DNA of 64,000 nt from Mariannaea sp. PMI_226 (GCA_024336345.1 JANFOG010000003.1:2858501-2922500), one strand, 5' to 3'; positions 13,001-24,532 are shown, counted from the first letter of the stretch. A program made the numbers and translations. The notes: generated from the sequence alone by a model not told the origin.

Positions 13001-13747
13001 ATCTCCAGACCTGGAACTAGAAACGGAGATCTCCCAAGAGCTACTTCCCCAGCACCTATCCGAAGTGCTTCTCCTCAGCCTCCCGCAGATACCTCATCCA
13101 GAATGAGCCACCGATCTGTCTCGCCCAACCCCTACCAGCGCAGTCCATCTCAGCTGAGCTCTCCGCAGAAACGTGGCAGTACCGACACCTACCAGCGACC
13201 TGCATCCCAAATGAGCGGTATTCACAAGCGCGGATCAGATCAGTACTATCAACAACCGCCCGCTCAAGATCATAGCCGGGCAGCATCTCCCGCGACGTAC
13301 CGCGACTATAACCGACCCCAGAGCAGTTATGGAGGGAATAGCATGGCTGTCCAGCTAGCCGACGATCCATATGGATCTCAGAGAGGCCGCGGTAGCGTTA
13401 GCCGCCCTAGTTCGCGTGCCACTAACTGGGGCGATGGCAGCTCTCGTCAACGAAGTAAGAGCGTAGCAGATCCCTCTCGACTTTACACTCCAGACGGACG
13501 ACCAATTCTTCACTATGGTAAGTTTCTATTACTAGAAGTGCTTTGTGACATTCATATACTAACACCATTATTTCTAGCACGCGCATTGTTCATGTACCAG
13601 GCCGCCATCCCCGAGGAGTTGGGCTTCAACAAGGGCGATTACTTGGCCGTCCTCCGTCACCAAGATGACGGATGGTGGGAAGCCGAAGTCCACGACGGAA
13701 ATGGACGCATCGGGCTGGTCCCAAGCAACTACCTTCAGCCATGCTGA
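10075..13747 (+). CDS. CDC15: F-BAR and SH3 cytokinesis protein (Cdc15/Imp2/Hof1 type)
   Basis: Five exons: 10075..10117, 10180..10284, 10350..10636, 10691..13517 and 13578..13747 (1143 codons before the stop). An FCH/F-BAR domain fills residues about 14-290: FANNFWGKDDAGV, then ARASIEEEYSRKL and CKKSLGS, joined across three introns. A long disordered, Pro/Ser/Gln-rich middle follows, with repeated blocks such as SRPGTR and SRSGTRATE and a 16-unit Pro/Ala stretch near residue 520. A C-terminal SH3 domain of about 58 residues (ARALFMYQA, DDGWWEAEV, GLVPSNYLQP) ends the protein. Proteins of this PCH family bend membrane and scaffold the contractile ring at septation sites. The last intron (13518..13577) is 60 nt and stop-free in frame, so exon 4 also reads through into SH3. 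The symbol is by architecture; Imp2/Hof1 are equally close names. Confidence 0.92.
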
Positions 13748-13996
13748 TTTTATTGACCACCTTGAGCGGCTGTGCTGAGTTCATGATTGACTGGTGAATG
13801 TCTTGTTTACGACTTTTTGTGTGAAATATACTCTTGGCCTCGAATGGCGAGTGAGCTTGGAGCTTGGAATTTCTTTTTTACATTCTTGCTGTACATTCAT
13901 TGTGCATGCCACGACTTTGATTCTTTTCTTCTTGTTGCTTTTTGGCGTTCTCATGTCCTTTAAACAAGAATGCGTCGATTCAAATGCTTTTTCTTC

Positions 13997-14022
13997 ATGA
14001 GGATAATTGATGAGGATAATTA
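13997..14022. repeat. 13-bp direct tandem duplication
   Basis: ATGAGGATAATTG is followed at once by ATGAGGATAATTA. It sits in the 3' flank of the F-BAR gene. Probably a simple local duplication. Confidence 0.6.
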
Positions 14023-14058
14023 GGTGAAACTACGTATACTCTTATATACATATATAAA

Positions 14059-14106
14059 TCTCTTCTTTTTCTTTTCTTCTTTCTTTCTTTTTTTTTTTTC
14101 TTTTTT
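14059..14106. repeat. pyrimidine (CT/T) tract
   Basis: About 48 bases made almost only of T and C, ending in a long T run. Such tracts are common in fungal intergenic DNA and are prone to length variation. No function is assigned. Confidence 0.6.
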
Positions 14107-14555
14107 AGATATGGAAATTGACACTACCGTTCTTATTGTTTACAACTTCATCTGTCTCTCAATCTTGATCTGATGTAATTCCTTCGTGCCTCCGTGTCTG
14201 CCACTTTGACTAATCCTGCGGCTATTGTGAGAATCCTAGCATAACTGTACGTACCACTGTTTTGCAGGGTGCTGTTCTGTCAGGAACGGGTACCTTACCT
14301 GGTAGGAGGAGGTACCTACGTTAAGTACCAATTGTATCCAGTTTTTTGCTGTCTGTGCCTTGTCAGAGGACTGGACCTGATGTGGGAAAGCCATGACGTG
14401 GGGGAAGCCTCGTGCGCAGAACCACCCACCACCAACCGCTCCCACTCTCACATGCCATGCATCCCTCACACACCCCTCTGGTCCTCATTCCACCAACTTC
14501 CGGATAAACACCATATCTGGATACGCAACACGTTGATGGCGTGTCGTGAATCGCA

Positions 14556-15845
14556 ATGGTAAACTCCAACTCAACTTTCCACTCAACAAGCTCACTTTAA
14601 TAATATCCTTTCTCTCACAGGAGACTCTGCAAGAAACGGCCCGCATCATCACCTCAAAGCCCGTCCAGCGAGTTGTTGTAAATTCCGTCTTGCTCTTGTC
14701 CGTCGCGTCCACTCTTCTCGGGCTTGCAGCGATCGCGTCTGCTCTCTTCTTTCAGAATTTCCTTCCTCATCAGGTTGTCACAACACCTGTATATTTGCAA
14801 TATGGGTATGTGTCGCGAAGCCTGATAGAGACCACAACCTCTCTTGCTAACCCTTTGACCTAGACTCAGTGCTAATCCATATGGCATCGCTTCAATCGCC
14901 ACACCGCCAATGAAGACACAGCAGGAATATGACCTATCTTTGATACTGTCGATGCCGCGATCTGTACCGAATATCGACCGAGGAAATTTCATGGTTAGCA
15001 TCCAACTTCTCGATGCCCCGGTCGATAGTCGGCTCGATATCAACGCACAGTTGCATGCCGCAGAGCACGGGGGATTCGCAGAGACAGAGGTGCTCTTCAC
15101 CTCCCGTAGGCCTGCTCTAATGCCTTATGTCGACCCTTTCATTTCCTTCTCATCACGGATTCTCTTTCTATTGTATCACATTTTCGTGCCCAGTTCGAGC
15201 ACCACGGAGTTAGTGATACCACTAGCAGAGCGAGTCTGGTTTCCAAAGGGCAAGAAGATTCCGACTTCTGCCTATATCGAGATTGAGGCTGGACAGGCGA
15301 TCCAGGTCTATCATGCCACTCTACGACTAACAGCACAACTGCGAGGGCTACGTTGGCTTATGGTTCACTATAGAATCTCGACATACCTTGCCTTTACCTT
15401 CTCGTTTTGGGCCTTCGAAATGATTTTCATGGGAATTGCGTGGGTACTATACGCTAGCACGATAGCTAGTTCTCCTGTAGTTTCCGACGCGAAAACCCCT
15501 GGGCTAGAGGGAGCTTGGAGAAGAACTATTAAGGAAGAAGATGAGGATGAAGAGGAGCTAGGAAACACCGATGGGAGTGAAGACTACCCTGAGACGTTTC
15601 CCACTTACGGGACACAGCCACCGCTCAAGTATGAGCCAGGCGTAAGCCAAACAGCTCTGGAAGACTATCCATTGTTCGAAAATCCCAAGGAAGGAGCTGA
15701 GGCTGATGACGAAGGCGAGGACGATGACGACGACGACGACGACGAGGAAGGAAAAAAGCAAAAAGACTCCGGAATAGGTACCAGCTACAGCGAAGAAGGC
15801 AGTGAGAAGATTCGAAGGCGAAAATCGGGTATCTCTAGGGAATAG
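14556..15845 (+). CDS. SEI1: seipin-like lipid droplet biogenesis protein
   Basis: Three exons: 14556..14558 (the ATG alone), 14621..14805 and 14864..15845 (389 codons before the stop). Seipin is an ER membrane protein at ER-lipid droplet contacts that organises droplet formation. Seen: an N-terminal hydrophobic segment at residues about 20-50, the seipin core starting VTTPVYLQYG then LSANPYGIASI, a lumenal beta-sandwich with AERVWFPKGKKIPTSAYIEIE and RLTAQLRGLRWLMVHYR, a second membrane segment at about 240-270, and a long acidic cytosolic tail with eight consecutive Asp. The acidic tail is typical of filamentous fungi rather than yeast. The start is inferred: the conserved frame opens directly at the acceptor at 14620, and the only upstream ATG giving phase 0 is at 14556. 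An earlier ATG at 14536 lies in another frame. Identity is strong; the first exon is less certain. Confidence 0.88.
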
Positions 15846-17907
15846 AAGCCTATAAAGGGCAACGAGTGATGAATGATGGGTTGACTGGCAACGTATAAAC
15901 AGATACCCCTTGAATGTTGCCGTTTAATTTGGTCTTTTGATATTAATTTACCTGAAGTTTAATTACAGTACGATTTCACCTCTCACCTGCTGGCTATATT
16001 TTCATAATGTGTTTGTGTGCGTGAGTGCATGGATGTGCTCTTGTTGTAAGTCATTGGCATGACTTGTTCAACGAGAGTCAGTGGCCCTTGCGCTCGTGGC
16101 TGAGCCTGGCATGTACCTTGCCTGGTTGCCTTTGCCTTTGGAATGAAGTCCATTGCTTGACCAAACGGTTTCAAAACAGTAACCAGGGGCCTGTAGAGGG
16201 TATTCCACTTCATCTACTTTTAGCGTCTTATCAATAAGCCTCCAGATGACAGGCTCTAGCTTCACTTTTTGAGATCCGTTTGATGGAAAGAAAATACGAC
16301 CAGAGCACCTAGTTTTCTTGGGCTAGATAGTAAAGGCTCGATGAACCAAGAAGAGTGGCATGACCGCTGTTGCCAACGAAAATCTCTTCCTTGCTCTTCC
16401 CTGCTCTTCCCTTCTAACCTCAGTGAGTCAAGAGTAGAGCCATGTGAACGATACGGTGTGTTATCAGCGTTGAGTTTCGTGTTATAGCTCCGTTCGACCC
16501 AGCAGCCTTTACATGTGTGCCAATTGCAAATGGGTACTTAGATTTGGCCTTGAGACTATGAAATCGCTCATCAATGCCTATATCTTTCGCCCGCTGAGGT
16601 GGCCGCAAAGGACCGTATAGAATTTAAGTAGGACTGCCTTGCGGCTACAAAAAGATCGTTGTCTATTTTTTATTGAAATAATACCTAGATAAACAAACCT
16701 TAAACACTGTATACATTGCGAGCACAGGATGGCTAAGTCTTTGACGTCACCATCAAAGGATATGCATATCAGCAACTCGCCAAACTTAGTTTCTTCAATC
16801 AGGAGATAACTTCGTAGTAAAATCTAGAATAATAAACTTGCAAAGGAAAGATACATCTAATTCTATATATAACTTGCGAGCCTTGAATAAAGAAACACAT
16901 CTGAACGTCGAAGTCGGCCACTTGTAAGCGTTGGCGTTGACAAGCGAAAACACTCTCATAATAGTCAATATTCTGTTACTCTCGTAGTATCGATATCACT
17001 TCAGCTTCTCCCGTCCATAAAATTGAACCATGGTCACATGCTGCGTTGTGATGATGGCATTAGTGGTCATAGGCAAGTAGTGAATGGGTAACCCAAGGTT
17101 GTGCGTCACATGCCCTTCCAGCCTCGATTTTACTTTCCTCCTCAGAAAGATCGGTCATATCAAATACATGTTCTCAATGAGGGTCAATGAACGTGTTATT
17201 TAGAGCATAGGGCAAGGCTAGAGGTTCCCCTCGAGATTGGGCTCCATAAGTATTTTCGTACATACTGACACATGGGATCTTGAATAATTGCAAGTCGAAT
17301 GGCAAAGCACTTATACAGGGTAGGCGATTGCAATCGGGGAGTCGGGGCAAAAACCCCCTCGCTAATAAAAATTTGAACAACCCGACTCCTTCAAGATACT
17401 TGATGTAAGGGTGAGACCTCGAGAATGACCTTGGATTTTACTCTAATTGATGGCTTACCTACCAAGGTTGTTTGCGCTGGCTCCCACAGGACCCAATTGC
17501 TATAGGAGAGGACCGTATAAGTCACGCCTGCTCAGCTAATCCTTTGCTTAGCGAAAGACCATCCGTGGCAGATGGGAGATGCCGCTTGAATGATTTATTG
17601 ATGAGACTCGGGAGTATAGAATGATACACTCGATAATATGTAGCATAGTCCTCTGGTTAATGATATAATGCTAATGTTCAGGTAGCACCTCAGTTTCCGT
17701 ATGTGCAGCTAGCCTCATATAGATGAAATGAGAGGAGCAAAATATTCTGCGGGTTAATTGATCACTGCAGTATTACGTGGTACCTGACCGCAAGGGGGAC
17801 AGGACACGAGGATTCGTTCATTGGTGCTTGGACCGGCTGGGCAACATGTCAGAACTCCTGGGTTGGTTGGCCGCTGATGCAAACTCCCGTCCCTCCAGCC
17901 ACTTGAT

Positions 17908-17930
17908 GGCGTTTTGGCGTTTTGGCGTTT
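17908..17930. repeat. (GGCGTTTT)x3 tandem repeat
   Basis: Three consecutive copies of GGCGTTTT, the last one base short, about 960 bp upstream of the DUF7918-like start. TTTTGGCG resembles E2F/MBF-type cell-cycle sites, but this may equally be a small satellite. Function is inference. Confidence 0.5.
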
Positions 17931-18170
17931 AAAAATCATGACGCCCCGAACAATAGACGGGAGCCCTGAGTAGGTACCTTGAGTACCCGCATAGGTACTT
18001 TGTTCGTTGCCGCCGACTTCGTAGCGAGGGACTCAGTGGTTCTGGGTCATAGGTTGATAGGAGGTCTCAGAGAACCTCGACCCCACCAACTCATTTACTA
18101 TGTATTCCTGCTCACCCATTCACTCTCATCACTCAAGTAAATAGGTAATTACTCTTGTCTCGCTACAGAG

Positions 18171-18296
18171 AGCTCCCAGGTTCCCAGTCTCTCACAGTCT
18201 CTCCCAATCTCTCTCATCTCTGCTAGTCTCCCTTGGTCTTCCCCCATCAAACCTTCCCTCCATCCTGTGCCTCAATATTTTTTTTTTTTTTTTTTT
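18171..18296 (+). promoter_or_regulatory. CT-rich leader and poly-T run upstream of DUF7918-like gene
   Basis: Repeated TCTCTC/CAGTCTCTC units followed by an uninterrupted run of about 22 T at 18273-18296. CT-rich stretches often precede transcription starts in filamentous fungi, so this may mark the promoter/leader; the coding start is about 590 bp further on. Confidence 0.4.
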
Positions 18297-18886
18297 ACAC
18301 TTTCCCTTGTCCATTCCCCTCTATTGACCTGACCCCAATCTGCTGTTACTTCCTTGTCTCTCGTCTTTCCGGGTTTCATTTCACGAAAAGATCGAACGGC
18401 CTTATCTTTTTAGTGCTCGTCTCCCGCCTTACCGTCGTTACCCGAGAGACCTCTCCATCTACGGAGCAGACCGCAAAACTGTATGGATAGGTAACTAGCA
18501 CCAGAAGAGAGCTCCATCGCCAGCCCCTGTACTAGCAAGCTACCTGCCTCCTCCTGGAGCACGGAGCACTGTTCTGCTTGGTATGTGCTGTAATTACTGT
18601 ACTGTACCTGTCACTAGCTCCTAGGTAGTTAATTATCCAGCCGCACCGCCGCCCCCACAGTCCTCCACCACTGCTCTGTCCTGTCCTTGTCTCTCCCCTC
18701 GACGCAACTCCCGGACGATCACGACTTGCCCGCCTCTTCGATTTTTCCTGACTCCGTGAACTAGCGAGCTCAACTCAGCATCTCACATCCCCGTGGGTGA
18801 ACACCTGCGTTTTTCTCTATCTGTCGCCCGCCCCCCTTCCGTCGTACCTTTGCTTTGTCTCCGCTCGCCCATTCTCTGTCGCCACG

Positions 18887-20727
18887 ATGCCCTGCTTCAA
18901 GGGCATTGCGGTCAGCATCCATGCAAATGGGGCCCCGCTGCCTGAGCACGGCATGCAGAAGCAGTCTCGTCTTTCACGAATCAGCTCGTACATTCCAGTC
19001 CCTCAGCCTCAGTTGAGCCCGGAGACCAACAAGCCTGAACCTGCCAAGTTCGCCATCTCCATCACTCTTCTAACAGCGGGCCTGCCTATCCCATACTCGA
19101 CCCCGAAGGCCAGCGAGGCCAACCCTTACCCGAAGCCACAGTTTGTCAACAGCTCGCCTCCAGGTTCTCAGGCCGACCGTGGCAAACGCTCTGGCGTTGT
19201 GAATCCCTATGTGCCGATGACCAACTCTGAGAACGAAACTATTGCTGCTTACATCTACTTTGACGGTCGAGGTAAAGAGGAGGTTGCTACGTTGCTGCGC
19301 CCAGGCGAGGAAACATGGGTCAACAGCCGATGGGTGCAAGTTCATAATTCTGAAGGCGGCGGACTAGCTGAGCGCGAGTTTCTGTTTCGTGAAGTCGGCC
19401 TTGAACGGTGGCTGAACGGCCTTGATTTGCAGGGACACGATGCCGCTGAGAAGCTAGAAAAACGTCGCCAAAAGTTCGAGAGGCGCAGACGGCGACAAAA
19501 GGCCGTACTTGAAGGAAGCTCAGGTGTAGCTCTTGAAGGAACCCCCAATTCCCAGAGGGATACCCTGCGCTACGGAAACGATGATAAGTCGCCCATTGAA
19601 GCGGTCGGTGACGAGTCTGACTCTTGGTCCGACGACGACGAACCTCCAGAGGCCACCGGTCAAATCAAAGTGGCCATGTTCCGAGTTCTAGCCTCAGGCG
19701 AAATCAAAAAGGGCGAATACTCACCCCAGTTCGATGCCCATGACGGTGATGATGACGACGTGAATGCGAAGGGCAACAGTCTCGATGCCGATGTTGAACA
19801 TACGACCAGTTTCGCGAAACCAAAGACACTGGACCCGAAGACTATTAGCACTCAGACAGTGACTGGAATCGATGGTCCCGACAAGCCCTATGCTGTCTTC
19901 ACCTTCTTTTATCGAGGCGAGCGTAAGTAATACGGGAGTTTTCTGGTAACCGAAAGAAAATATCTAAAACATTCCTTCTAGGGCAACTCCAAAAGCTCGG
20001 CGTTTTGCAGTCTTCGAAGAATCCTCCAGCAACTCCTGGGTCAGCCAAGCGACGATCGGGGCAAATTGATTTTTCTAACCTAGGCCCCCTCAAAGCTGGA
20101 GGCACAGTCGGATTCTCGACCTTCCGTGACCAGGAATCAGAGGCACTTAGACGGCGAAAAGCGAGGAAGAAGAGCAACGGCAATATTGCAGAGGACAGCG
20201 ATGACGACGACGACGATGATAGCGATGCACTGGTCAAAATGGAAGAGGTCTATGACAAGGATATCGATCGGAAGATTGCCCCCGAGGATGCTCAGTTTCA
20301 AGGCGAGCTCGCAGAGGGCGTCGATCGAATTCATGTAAGTCTTTTCACTGGCCATTCGCTGAAACGAGAAATACTCACAAATTGAAAACAGCTGAAAAGA
20401 GCTCACTCGGCAGACCCTGACAGCAACTCCACTCCTGAAGCGTCACAAGGAAGCGAAATGGCCAACCCCCAGGGATCAACTACATCACAGTTTCTTGGAG
20501 CCAAACTGCCTTCAACCGTAGGCGGCATAGAAGTTCCCGACTCTTCTTTAATTGGAAGTCCCCTGAAAAGACAGCGGCCAAGTATGGACCATTCGACAGG
20601 TTTCTCAGCGGCGCAGAACCTTAGTGCGGCTCTTGGCTCTGTTATATCTGGAAGCGCGTCGCCAGCGACTGAACCTGCAACTGAGTCGCTACAGCCAAAG
20701 GTGACGGAGGAAGAAGAAGAGTTGTAG
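18887..20727 (+). CDS. DUF7918-like domain protein, function unknown
   Basis: Three exons: 18887..19922, 19982..20334 and 20392..20727 (574 codons before the stop). The ATG at 18887 (MPCFKGIAVSIHANG) is chosen because the frame upstream has only a GTG. The first 250 residues resemble the fungal DUF7918 family: a hydrophobic strand-rich opening, then AAYIYFDGR and ETWVNSRWVQVHNSEGGGLAEREFLFREVGLERWLNGLD. A basic Arg/Lys helix (EKRRQKFERRRRRQK), acidic stretches, and FRVLASGEIKKGEYSP follow; the core ends FTFFYRGERQLQKLGVL across intron 1. The C-terminal part is low-complexity, with poly-Asp and a Glu-rich end. The basic run could be a nuclear signal. No catalytic motif is visible and the family has no assigned activity that I know of. 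Splice phases close exactly, supporting the model. Confidence 0.82.
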
Positions 20728-21881
20728 GGTTGCAATACCCAATACTATGCTATCATTGAATATCCCTCGGAAATCCTTTCCGGCTCTGTTGCGTTGGCGG
20801 CAACAGAGTAAATCTCTTGGAATCCAATTGCGACTTTTGGAGCAGCGAGGTTATATGTACTTGCACTCTCTAGGGATCATTATCGTCATGAACAGACCTG
20901 ACTTGCGGACAGACTTGGTATAGACTTATGTGGCGGGAGCCGAAACAAACCTCAGGTTCTGGTAGAAGAATTCTTTTCTTCTTTCTTTTTTTTTTTGACC
21001 CAAGCAGGTTAATCCTTGTTATGGACTATTCCTTAGCCTTTCACACAGTTTGTCCCGAACTATGCCTTTGGCTCAATAGTTCAGGCGTTTCCCTTTCTAC
21101 GTTTGCAAGAGAACACATATAAAATCCAAAAAAAGGAGAACCAAGGCTTTGATTTGAATGTACTGGATGGCACTGGCCATGGGTGCTGGCTGGGGTTCAA
21201 GACAGGTTTTGGCTGTGAGGCACCAGGGACTAGAATCTAGAGACGCAAATCAAAGTTAGATTGTGTTCGAAGTCGTTATTTGGTCTTGTAATATGGGTGG
21301 TGTGTGTGAATGCGTGCGTGCGTGCGTGAATGAGTGTTCAGCCTTCAGAGGTTATGATATCACGTATGAGCTCCGTGTTATTCAAGTACTCCCGACGAAT
21401 GGCGAGTAAGGGCTGTCTCATCAAACTGCCCCAGTGCCAAGACCTGAGATTCGGCATAGAGTCATTCGGCCAGACCTGATCTCGTTTGGCGTTCTCAAGA
21501 GCGCCAATCCAATTTCCCTATTGGGACAACGAAGCGTTGCTACAAGTCGTCATTATGCGGCACAAATCTCCTAACTGCTGTCTGCGCTTATTACAGTTTT
21601 CCATTGAGGCCATTCTCGCAGAGCTCGCACTCACACTCGCTTCTGCCCCGCACAAGGAGGAGGAGAATGGCAAGGTTGCCGAACGCTAGAGCCGGGAACT
21701 ATATATACAGAGATATTTCGCCGTGTCTTCATCTGAGCTTTCGCTTGTTGGGTAAGAAGCAGTCTAACTGTAGCATATCTAGACTAGACTCTCTCCTACA
21801 AGTGGCAATGCGATAGTGGACTAATCAGCATCGGGGGAAACATACATTGGTTAACCGCGACTATATACATGAGAAAAAACG
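20728..21881. other. intergenic, 3' flank of DUF7918-like gene and hydrolase promoter
   Basis: An 1154 bp spacer between two + strand genes. Contains a T-rich run near 20990 and a GTGC microsatellite. Short frames only; none recognised. Confidence 0.5.
21301..21336. repeat. TG/GCGT microsatellite
   Basis: Alternating TGTGTG then repeated GCGTGCGTGCGTGC, an imperfect purine-pyrimidine alternating tract. Probably neutral simple-sequence DNA. Confidence 0.6.
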
Positions 21882-23619
21882 ATGGGGGAGAATATGGCCG
21901 ATAAGAAACAACCCTCCGAAAGCCCATTGACGGCGGAGTTTGGTGAGTTTGTCAAGAAGCAGCTGGATGAGTGGCGTGTCCCTGGACTTTCCATTGGTGT
22001 CCTTGACGGCGATAATATCTACACTGAGGTACACATCTTGTTTTACTCTTTGGCTTAGCTCACTCAACGTACCACTTGCATGCTAACCGGGTTTCACAGG
22101 GATACGGGATCGCAACATTCCCAGACACACCCGCAACTGCTGAAACGGTCTGGTACGGGGCATCGACCACGAAGGCCTTTGTCGGTGCTGTCCTAGCGCA
22201 CCTGATCGATTCCAAGAAACACCCAGAGTTGGCGAAGGGGTGGGCGACCCCAATCTCATCCATCATTCGAGATGACTTTGTGCTTCGCGATACCTGGGCC
22301 ACGGAGCACCTCACGCTCGAGGACGCCGTCTGCCATCGCACTGGATTTCCTCGGCACGACAAGTCCTTGCAGCGATACATTGAGGATGAGCATGGTCCCA
22401 TCGTGGAGCCCGACGGGAGGAGGAAGCGGTATGCCACTATCAAGGACGTGGTCCGCAACCTGCGCAATGTGGACTTGACAGAGCAGCCTCGAGTCAAGTT
22501 CCAGTATTGCAACCTAATGTTCGTGGTGCTTTCGCATGTCATAGAGACGCTCACAGGCAAACCTTTGGAGCAGGTCATGCACGAAGTCATCTGGGATCCT
22601 CTAGGAATGACTTCAACATACTTCGACCTCGACAAAGCGCGGGCTGGGCCGAACCACTTTGCCCGAGGCTACAACTTCAACAAGGACAACAACAAGTTTG
22701 AACAAATGCCGTGGATGCCCGTGAGAGAATGTAGCGGAGCCGGCGCCATTATGTCTAACGTCATTGACTACGCCAAGTGGATGAAGTGCTTGATCAATCA
22801 GTCAGAGCCTTTCTCCGAAGCCGCCCACAAGGACATCCGGACGCCCCGTATCATCCAGAGATTGCCGGGACCTGGGATGGATGGCTCCCTGTATGGGCTG
22901 GGTTGGGAGCGAACAGTGTACCGCAACCACGTTATCTATGCGCATGGTGGAGGAACGCACGCATATGGTGCCCAAGTGTACTGGCTGCCAGAGGACAAGT
23001 TCGGTGTTGTGGCGTTTGCAAATACCGCCATCACTTCCAACGCTCTCCAGGATGTCCTGGTGTACAAGTTGATAAACGACAAACTGGGCATCGCTCCAGA
23101 GAATCGATTCGATCCTGGCCGTGGGTCAGTATATGACATCCACACGAGAGTAGAAATTCCAAGCTAATACAGTAATATAGATGGCATGGGATAATTGACC
23201 ACCACCAGCAGAATGACAACAAAGGACTCGATCTCCTATTTCCAGACCGGCCCGAGAAGCCTCTTCCATCTCCAGTTGATATCAAGGAACTCGCGGGCAC
23301 ATACTACGATTCAGGCTACAAGAGCATTACGCTGAGTGTCAAACCACACCCGAACAGGGAGGATGAAGTCATCCTCGTGGCTGACCTTCCCAATACTACA
23401 TGGCAGTTCAGGCTGGAGCTCCACCATGTCAGCGGAAGCTGGTGGATCGCATACGTGAACCAGGGCCTGGAGAGCAGCGTGGAGTTCTTCAAGGAATGGG
23501 AGAAAGCTGAGTTCAAAATCGGCCCTAACGGGAAGCCAACCGCGCTTGTTATTGAGTGGTGGGCTCGCCTTGGCAACATGTACGAAGGGCTCGTTGAGTT
23601 TAGGAGAATCCAAGAGTAA
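21882..23619 (+). CDS. beta-lactamase-fold serine hydrolase (class C / PBP-like)
   Basis: Three exons: 21882..22028, 22100..23124 and 23181..23619 (536 codons before the stop). The first part has the three signature elements of the serine beta-lactamase/esterase superfamily: Ser-Thr-Thr-Lys (S-x-x-K nucleophile) at about residues 70-73, Tyr-Cys-Asn (Y-x-N) near 183-185, and HGGGTHAYG near 330 in place of Lys-Thr-Gly. No signal peptide is seen, so it is probably cytosolic. The last 150 residues form a second, strand-rich domain (ELAGTYYDSGYKSITL, then TWQFRLELHHVSGSWW), as in many fungal members. Such enzymes act as esterases, amidases or in secondary metabolism; the substrate here is unknown. 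Intron 2 uses a GTCAGT donor, required by the reading phase. ATG at 21894 is an alternative start in frame. Confidence 0.88.
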
Positions 23620-24532
23620 TATCAAGTTATTTATTGGATAGATAGACTACCTAATGCTAGACTGAGTGCTGAGTTAGCAATGATTTCTCCAGAAAATAGC
23701 AAAGCTTTGGAGACAGCAAATGGGTGCATGGGGGACAAAATCAGACAGTAAGCTTGGAAAATTGGTCTCAACAATGTAATTCAGTTGGCCGTTCTTATAA
23801 GCAAGATCATCATAATGCTGAACACGCAAGGGCGCGTTCGATACTGCTTTGCTCCAAAGCAGGAAGCCGGTGCTCAGTGAATAACGTACCTTACTGGAAC
23901 CGCGTGTCAATGGGCCTGGTGACTTGGCGGCGACACTTGTACGGGTTGAAATAAAACCAATGTCAAATTGAGGCGAAGTGACAGTTGCCTGTTGGGGTGG
24001 AAGCCTAGCGGCGCCCAAATTTTCAACCCAGCCCAACGTGGTGGCTGGACATTGTCGAATTGGGCTCGCGTTGCCTGGTCTGAAAGAGAAAGAGGAAAGA
24101 AAATTGAAAGCTCCGAGCAAATTTAATCAGCTACCTGTTACTGGGCGGGTACCTGACCCTTATAGGTGCAATATCGGGCTAAGCAAAGCTCCGTCCCGCC
24201 AATTATGCCTCTACCGGGCCGCACTGTGCTTCCTGCTGTTTTCCCTCCTCCCGAAGTTGACGACGCACTGTTTAACAGTCCAACAGCACGCAAGCTTGCT
24301 GCATCTCAGACATGGACCCCCGCCGTGAGCTGACGTGCACGTCCAATATGCACTGTGCCCCTCCTATCCCCCAAACCCCACCATCCACCTCATCTCGCCC
24401 TTTGTCGTGATTCTTCTCCCCTCTAGACAGACTTTGCGACGACCTTGTAACTCGGTTTCGATCTCCATCCCCTACTTCCTCCCTCTTTTTACAGTGAAAT
24501 CTTGAATTTTTTCCGTCCAGAAAACCTTCAAA
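23620..24532. other. intergenic, hydrolase 3' flank and NTF2 promoter
   Basis: A 913 bp spacer. The final 150 bases are CT-rich and are the likely NTF2 leader. Short frames on both strands are not supported as genes. Confidence 0.5.

Larger units (their letters stand above)
13748..14555. other. intergenic, F-BAR 3' end and seipin leader
   Basis: An 808 bp spacer with the F-BAR gene 3' untranslated region, a 13-bp tandem duplication and a long pyrimidine tract, followed by GGTACCT-rich sequence at 14288-14325 and the CT-rich seipin leader. No gene supported. Confidence 0.5.
15846..18886. other. 3 kb intergenic stretch without supported genes
   Basis: Holds the seipin 3' flank, an AT-rich part (about 16.3-17.7 kb), a triple 8-bp repeat, and the long CT-rich leader of the DUF7918-like gene. 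Every open frame here is under 90 codons and none resembles a known protein. I looked for tRNA and 5S rRNA signatures and saw none. A non-coding RNA or a fast-evolving small gene cannot be excluded. Confidence 0.5.

Noticed and set aside
15846..18886. Search for tRNA or 5S rRNA genes in the largest gaps
   Set aside because: No GGTTCGA-type B-box with a matching A-box and no 5S internal control region noticed; a tRNA/Rfam covariance scan would be decisive.
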